20,004 bases of DNA from Deltaproteobacteria bacterium (GTDB lineage Bacteria > Desulfobacterota > Desulfobacteria > Desulfobacterales > B30-G6), in assembly GCA_003647375.1 (NCBI GenBank), contig QMMS01000051.1, positions 1-20,004 on the forward strand, in the 5' to 3' direction. A program made the position numbers and the translations under genes. Within the stretch, counting starts at the first letter, position 1. Every line of letters starts with the position of its first letter. Below, in pieces: positions 14,938 through 20,004 of this stretch. Below the pieces are notes generated by a model. The model had not been told where the DNA came from, made no database searches, and was given only the letters and a program-made list of their open reading frames with translations.

Positions 14938-17900
14938 CCAAATTTTCTTTTCCTGGTATAGTACGATCTTCCTGTTTAACCCTTAGTCTAAGATCTTCCC
15001 CGCTGGCTTCAAAGTGGTAACGATCTCCTCTGATGAGTACGCTGAACTTGAGAGATTTCCATTCTTCCGGTAAATCAGGATTGATGGAAAGTTTGTCCCC
15101 GTGCCAGTTGAAACCTGCAAAGTTAGTGACAACACCTTTCAAACAACCACCCATTACGCCAAGGTGAATACCCTCAGCGGTTGTACCCCCCTGTATATCC
15201 GACAAATCACTGACAAGAGCCTGTCTGTAGAAGCGCCAGCTATCTGCAGTTCTGCCGGCGTTAGCCAGCACCATCGCATGTGTAATATAACTCAGCGTAG
15301 AACCATGTGACGTGCGCGGCAAATGATGGTTAAGATTCTTCAGCAGATGATCCTTTGGCAACGCATATCCCATCATCTTTACAACCCGCTTTATTTCATC
15401 AGGTCCCAGATTGTAATAAGCCATCAGCGTGTCAGCTTGCTTTTGTATCTGATAATCATCAGGGTCCATACCCGCAGCCCTAATGCGACGATCAGCTCTC
15501 CCGGAATTGTATACTACCGAATACAGCTCTTGTTCTTTACCATCCAGTAAGACTTTCAGGCCCTTAACTTCATCCGGACCCTTCAGGTTAAACCATTCGG
15601 AGTGATTGGCAATTACGCCTTCTTCATTGAGATCAAGTGAAAGATTTTGACGAATCTCCCGCCAATGATCATACGCTTTCTCCATCTCTCCCGCTGTAAC
15701 CCCTATATTGCGGTACGCCTCCTCAAGTTCAGCAGGGCCGGAGACCTTAAGCTCAGCCACAAGATATTCAGCTTTTTCCAAAGTCCAGGCAAGCATTATA
15801 TTTGTATAGGAATTATCCTTAACACCCCTTTTCTCCATACCCTCATGGAACTCATTGGGTCCCATAACGCCGTCAATTGAATATTTGCCGGTTGCGGAAT
15901 CCAGTTCGCACATGCTGGTGAAAAATCGGCAGATATCAAGAACCATTTCCGTACCCATGCCTCTGAACTGGACGTCGCCGGTAGTCTCCAGAAAATCAAG
16001 CACATTATACGCAATTGCCAGAGATACATGTCGCTGGCGACAGCTATTATCTGGATCCCATTTCCCGGAAACCGGATTGAAACGAGTCACCTGAGTCTGT
16101 TCATCTCCTTCAATACCCGCCTGCCAGGGATACATGGCACCCTGAAACGTGTATTCATGGGCAGCCTTTCTGGCCTCTTTAAGCCCATTGTAACGATGTC
16201 CCAGAAGAGACCTGGTTACCAGGGGACTTTGCAAGGAAATCCCAGGATAATACAAAATGTCATCCCAGAACTCATGACCGCGGTAAGTTTCTCCGGTAAG
16301 GCCTCGCGGGCCAATGCCGCCATCGTTGTGTTCAGAACCCATAACAAAGAGATGATATGTAGCGAGATTTAATGCTTGCTGTCCCAGCCGATCCCCCACG
16401 ATTTCTACACCAGCTTTATCCCAGATCTCGGCCCATTTAACTGCAGAGGGTTCAAGCACTTCGGAAAATGAAGCAATATTAGCAACTGTGTTATGAGCCT
16501 TATCCGGAGTGCCTCCCTTCCCAATACTGTTCTTATGGGTGTGCAGGCCTACCATCTTGTGCACTGTAAGCATCTGCCCCTGTCCCACTTTCTGACTAAA
16601 AGACATATCCACGCGGCGATCAGCTTTTGAAATTTCAAAAGCTGATTTTAGTGTTTTTCCTTCCAGCTCAGCAACAATTCGCGCTGCTGCTGTAATTTCT
16701 ACTGGTTTCAGGTCTTTTCCAGGCACGTGTGATGGACACGTTTGTACCCTTAAAAAAGAGGTCCCATTATCCTCTCCACCTTCTGCTATTCCCTTCAAAT
16801 GTTGCTGATCAAGTTTGGCATAGCGCGCAACGCCATCATTAATATGATCAGCATGCAGACCTGCCTTGACAGTGATCACACCCGAATAATTAATCGGAGT
16901 TACACTATATTCGACGGCAGCCAAGTACTTGTCGGCCATACTTACACAATGCCGTGCAACTACTTCCGTTTCCTTTCCATCCTGACTACGAAAACTCAGC
17001 GTTCGGGTAAAAGAGCCTGTTCTGAAATCAAGATCCTTTTCATAGCTCAGAAGTTCTGTCTCATGCGGTTGAAACCAGTCACCATCATCAATTTTAAAGG
17101 TGACCGGAAGCCAGTTTATGCCGTTTACCAAATCTTCATTATAAACCGGTTGCCCTTCAATAACAGATTTCCGAGTATTGCGAACAGTAGAGAAATAGGT
17201 TCCGGCATAGCCCCAGGAATCCGGCCCTTGCCTTTCTTCATAATCTGCCCCCCTTGTGCAGAAATAGCCATTTCCAACAGCCTGCAGCGCTTGCTCAGCC
17301 CTGAATCCGGCTTTCAATATCTCCGGATCCGCCTCCGGATCCCTTTCCATAGGAGTCCCAATATATGTCAACCTCTTGCAAGTCTCTTGAAGTTTTTCTT
17401 TGTACCAGCTATTCATTTCCTGGAGAGGGTTCTGCATATCCCCTATATCTGCTAATACGATATCAGCTCCATATTTTCTTAACTCTTGTTGGTTCCCTGC
17501 ACGAGCAAGTCCAACAACCAGGCCAAAATTACCCTTCTTACCTGCTTCGACCCCTGAATTTGCATCTTCAAAAACGATTGCTCTATGAACAGCCACTCCC
17601 ATTCTTTTTGCCGCTTCCACAAAAATATCAGGTGCCGGTTTCCCGTTCAGCCCCATTTCTTCCCGTACAATGCCATCAATTATTAAATGCTCATCGAATA
17701 AATCAAACAACTGTGCCTTCTTAAGAATTTTTTTGGCATTTTTGCTTGAAGAAGCAATCGCAACTTTAACACCATTTTTTTTTGCCTCTTTAATCATATC
17801 CACGGTATGCTGAAACTTGACTATTTCAATGGATTCATCATTCAGCCTGTCATTGATCCAGGTATCTTTAATATCCCCGACCTTACGAACAATTATAGAG

Positions 17901-18508
17901 CCCAGTGCTGCAGGTCTTTTTGCAAGAATTTTTAACAACATATCAAGATGAGTCGCATTCAAAGCACACTGATCGAATAACTCGGCAAGCTTTTCCGGAG
18001 CATCAACATGTTGCTCTGTCAGTGAATCCAACTCGCCTGGTGTTATTGTTTGAGACAGCGGGGATGTATTCTCTTTTATTCTTGAGGTCATGAATTGAAT
18101 AAAAGCCGAAAAGCGCCTATTCTCAGGCAGTTTATCCAGCACTTTTCCAGCTACTTTAGAGACAAGGCAATCATCGCCGGCCCCCAAAGCGTCGATAAAA
18201 GAGCGAACACCATCATATCGAGGTTTGCCATCCACATACGCCAGATAATGTTTTGCCTTAAATTGCTCCGGGGCGCCTTGGGGGAGCAAATCGCTTTCCT
18301 GAAGAGAAGTTATCAGCTTGTCAAATGTTTCCTTCCAACCTTCAAAGTGTAACTTTTCTGTAGACGTTATAACCCCATCAAGATCATAAATATGTGCAGC
18401 AAACTCATACATACAAGGCGTTGGGTTTAAACTGACGTTTTCAACCGGAGTGCCTTCCGCGCTCCTGCTAAAAATAGTTTTTGTATCGTTTTTCGGGTCA
18501 ACGTGCAT
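14873..18508 (-). CDS. Beta-phosphoglucomutase (HAD) - GH65 glycoside phosphorylase fusion
   Basis: About 1211 aa in two parts. The N-terminal HAD part (about 37-345) shows YDLDGVITS with Asp42/Asp44, [32 protein letters not shown] and [12 protein letters not shown], as in beta-phosphoglucomutase; about 115 extra residues interrupt its cap after GVRSF. The C-terminal GH65 part (about 385-1190) shows [31 protein letters not shown], the catalytic Glu886 in [17 protein letters not shown] (phosphate binding) and [14 protein letters not shown]. The phosphate-binding loop points to a phosphorylase, not a hydrolase. Expected chemistry: alpha-glucoside plus phosphate gives beta-glucose 1-phosphate, which the mutase turns into glucose 6-phosphate. 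Glucoside specificity (trehalose, maltose, kojibiose, nigerose or other) is open. The ATG at 18508 overlaps the comM end by 11 bp; a longer reading to 18604 lies fully inside comM. No signal peptide, so cytoplasmic. Confidence 0.92.
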   Translation of the reverse strand: MHVDPKNDTKTIFSRSAEGTPVENVSLNPTPCMYEFAAHIYDLDGVITSTEKLHFEGWKETFDKLITSLQESDLLPQGAPEQFKAKHYLAYVDGKPRYDGVRSFIDALGAGDDCLVSKVAGKVLDKLPENRRFSAFIQFMTSRIKENTSPLSQTITPGELDSLTEQHVDAPEKLAELFDQCALNATHLDMLLKILAKRPAALGSIIVRKVGDIKDTWINDRLNDESIEIVKFQHTVDMIKEAKKNGVKVAIASSSKNAKKILKKAQLFDLFDEHLIIDGIVREEMGLNGKPAPDIFVEAAKRMGVAVHRAIVFEDANSGVEAGKKGNFGLVVGLARAGNQQELRKYGADIVLADIGDMQNPLQEMNSWYKEKLQETCKRLTYIGTPMERDPEADPEILKAGFRAEQALQAVGNGYFCTRGADYEERQGPDSWGYAGTYFSTVRNTRKSVIEGQPVYNEDLVNGINWLPVTFKIDDGDWFQPHETELLSYEKDLDFRTGSFTRTLSFRSQDGKETEVVARHCVSMADKYLAAVEYSVTPINYSGVITVKAGLHADHINDGVARYAKLDQQHLKGIAEGGEDNGTSFLRVQTCPSHVPGKDLKPVEITAAARIVAELEGKTLKSAFEISKADRRVDMSFSQKVGQGQMLTVHKMVGLHTHKNSIGKGGTPDKAHNTVANIASFSEVLEPSAVKWAEIWDKAGVEIVGDRLGQQALNLATYHLFVMGSEHNDGGIGPRGLTGETYRGHEFWDDILYYPGISLQSPLVTRSLLGHRYNGLKEARKAAHEYTFQGAMYPWQAGIEGDEQTQVTRFNPVSGKWDPDNSCRQRHVSLAIAYNVLDFLETTGDVQFRGMGTEMVLDICRFFTSMCELDSATGKYSIDGVMGPNEFHEGMEKRGVKDNSYTNIMLAWTLEKAEYLVAELKVSGPAELEEAYRNIGVTAGEMEKAYDHWREIRQNLSLDLNEEGVIANHSEWFNLKGPDEVKGLKVLLDGKEQELYSVVYNSGRADRRIRAAGMDPDDYQIQKQADTLMAYYNLGPDEIKRVVKMMGYALPKDHLLKNLNHHLPRTSHGSTLSYITHAMVLANAGRTADSWRFYRQALVSDLSDIQGGTTAEGIHLGVMGGCLKGVVTNFAGFNWHGDKLSINPDLPEEWKSLKFSVLIRGDRYHFEASGEDLRLRVKQEDRTIPGKENLVIVVQGRPVTVDYDVAYTYKR

Positions 18509-20004
18509 ATTTGCCCCGATCCAGGTTTCGGTATTGCACCGCTTCTGCGATATAACGCTCCGACAGCTCCGGCCTTGCTTCGAGATCCGCGATGGTTCGG
18601 GCAATCTTTAATATCCGGTTATGGGCACGTGCTGAAAGTCCCAGTTTGTCGATAGCGATTTCGAGTAAACGATGGCTTGCCTCGTCGATATTGCAGTAGC
18701 GTTTGATCTGTCGGCTGCTCATCTGGGCATTACAATAAATTTTTGTACGGCTGAATCGCCCGGCTTGAATCCTCCGGGCGGCCGCCACCCGGTCCCTGAT
18801 ACACGCTGAAGGTTCAGATTTTCCAACCCCCTTCAGGGCATTGTATGGCACAGCCGGCACCTCGACATGAATATCGATCCGGTCCAGCAGGGGTCCTGAA
18901 ATTTTTGAACGATATCGGTGAATCTGGTGAGATGTGCACCGACATTCATGCTTCGGATCGGAAAAATAGCCGCAGGGGCAAGGGTTCATGGCCGCCACCA
19001 GCATGAAACTGGATGGGTAGGTGATGGTCGAGGCCGCACGAGAAATAGTAACCTTTAAATCCTCCAGAGGCTGCCTGAGTACTTCCAGAACATGTTTTTT
19101 ATATTCAGACAACTCATCCAGAAAAAGAACACCGTTATGAGCCAGGCTCACCTCGCCGGGCCTGGGGATGTGGCCACCACCTATCAAGCCGGCATCCGAA
19201 ATCGTGTGGTGAGGGGATCGAAAGGGTCTTCTCGTAATCAAAGCCTGTCCTTTTTCAAGCCGTCCAATGACACTGAAAATCTTGGTAGTCTCGATAGCTT
19301 CCTCGAATGTCAAGGGAGGCAAAATAGTCGGCAAGCGTTTGGCTATCATGGTTTTCCCCGAACCAGGAGCTCCGACCATTATGAGATTATGTCCGCCTGC
19401 CGCAGCGATTTCCATGGCTCTTTTCACATGTTCCTGCCCCATGACATCGGCAAAATCCTTTTCATGCCGGTTTTGGGTGTCAAAAAGATCCTTCAGGTTT
19501 GCCGCCATGGCCTCAATCCGCTCAAGACCACGCAGGAAATCAACCACCTGTGAAAGTGTTTTGACCGGATAGACATTGATTGCATTGACAACAGACGCCT
19601 CGCGTCCGTTGTCGTAGGGTACGATAATACCCTGACACCCCGCTTTTTTGGCAGCGATTGCCATGGGAAGGCTTCCGTTCACCGGTTTGATGCGCCCATC
19701 CAGTGAAAGTTCGCCCATAATGGTATAGTCGCTGACACGCACCTGGGGAATCAGTTTTTCAGCAGCCATGATTCCCAACGCGATGGGCAGGTCAAAACCG
19801 GTACCTTCTTTCTTGATATTTGCAGGGGCTAAATTGACGGTAATTCTATCGTCGGGAAAGGTATAACCTGAGTTGCTGATGGCAGACTTGACACGTTCCT
19901 TGCTTTCTTTTACTGCGGCTTCCGGCAGTCCAACAGTGGTAAAGGTTGGCAGCCCCCTGGTAATATCCACCTCGACTTCTACCAGATATGCATCGATACC
20001 GATA
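18498..20004 (-). CDS. comM: ComM/YifB-type Mg-chelatase-like AAA+ ATPase, 5' end outside window
   Basis: The gene continues past the window edge: the frame before the GTG at 19970 reads [16 protein letters not shown], the standard family N-terminus, so only a few starting codons are missing. The N-terminal Lon-like ChlI subdomain shows [11 protein letters not shown] and [14 protein letters not shown]. The AAA+ core has Walker A GAPGSGKT (about 211-218 counting the visible upstream codons) and Walker [11 protein letters not shown]. It also has the cysteine cluster [15 protein letters not shown] and [15 protein letters not shown]. The C-terminal domain ends [11 protein letters not shown]. ComM is a hexameric helicase that promotes branch migration during natural transformation in Vibrio/Haemophilus; the role in this lineage is inferred. 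The downstream fusion gene starts within its last codons. Confidence 0.93.
   Translation of the reverse strand, partial: IGIDAYLVEVEVDITRGLPTFTTVGLPEAAVKESKERVKSAISNSGYTFPDDRITVNLAPANIKKEGTGFDLPIALGIMAAEKLIPQVRVSDYTIMGELSLDGRIKPVNGSLPMAIAAKKAGCQGIIVPYDNGREASVVNAINVYPVKTLSQVVDFLRGLERIEAMAANLKDLFDTQNRHEKDFADVMGQEHVKRAMEIAAAGGHNLIMVGAPGSGKTMIAKRLPTILPPLTFEEAIETTKIFSVIGRLEKGQALITRRPFRSPHHTISDAGLIGGGHIPRPGEVSLAHNGVLFLDELSEYKKHVLEVLRQPLEDLKVTISRAASTITYPSSFMLVAAMNPCPCGYFSDPKHECRCTSHQIHRYRSKISGPLLDRIDIHVEVPAVPYNALKGVGKSEPSACIRDRVAAARRIQAGRFSRTKIYCNAQMSSRQIKRYCNIDEASHRLLEIAIDKLGLSARAHNRILKIARTIADLEARPELSERYIAEAVQYRNLDRGKYAR

Noticed and set aside
16799..17455. Plus-strand ORF of 218 codons inside the GH65 gene
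   Set aside because: It is the complementary reading of conserved GH65 codons, lacks domain signatures and has no RBS.
18509..18604. Longer start for the HAD-GH65 fusion
   Set aside because: These 32 codons lie entirely within the conserved C-terminal coding region of comM and are an antiphase reading of it.

Overview
The window looks like a chromosomal segment from a bacterium of the Desulfobacterota, probably a Desulfobacterales-like sulfate reducer. This rests on the style of the proteins and on the rplU-rpmA-obgE-nadD-rsfS-gpmI gene order, not on any marker-gene search, so the placement is moderate. GC content is near 50% over most of the window. It looks lower, around 40-43% in the lines counted by eye, across the kinase and HAD-GH65 genes near 14.1-18.5 kb.

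Layout. (1) 1-2469: the tail of a rubrerythrin/ferritin-like gene, a convergent trans-sulfuration PLP enzyme with a double-hairpin leader, then a PfkB-family kinase. (2) 2470-5760: a convergent pair, an AMP-forming acyl-CoA ligase (+) and a CitE/HpcH-type CoA-ester lyase (-). The pair is bracketed by two same-orientation copies of a long palindromic MITE-like repeat, whose ends lie about 40-45 bp upstream of each start codon. (3) 5760-10127: a housekeeping operon, rplU, rpmA, obgE, nadD, rsfS, gpmI, with overlapping or nearly touching genes and a plausible sigma70-type promoter ahead of rplU. (4) 10128-11362: repeat-rich spacers around a small zinc-ribbon/HEAT-like protein of unknown role. That gene carries the same double-hairpin leader as the PLP enzyme. 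(5) 11363-13832: an FAD-dependent D-lactate-dehydrogenase-like oxidase and an FHA-GGDEF diguanylate cyclase with an intact I-site. (6) 13833-18508: a uridine-kinase/PRK-like P-loop kinase facing a large beta-phosphoglucomutase-GH65 phosphorylase fusion; their 3' ends overlap by 65 bp. (7) 18498-20004: a 5'-truncated comM/YifB Mg-chelatase-like AAA+ gene, whose end overlaps the start of the fusion gene by 11 bp.

How they may work together: the housekeeping block supports ribosome assembly, NAD synthesis and glycolysis. The phosphorylase-mutase fusion should turn an alpha-glucoside plus phosphate into glucose 6-phosphate, and the facing kinase could phosphorylate the released acceptor (inference). 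The ligase and lyase would act on CoA-activated acids.

Most interesting: a covarying double-hairpin leader shared by two unrelated genes, the MITE pair with compensatory arm changes, and the phosphorylase-mutase fusion with an enlarged HAD cap beside a P-loop kinase. No CRISPR array, tRNA, rRNA, transposase or phage gene was seen.
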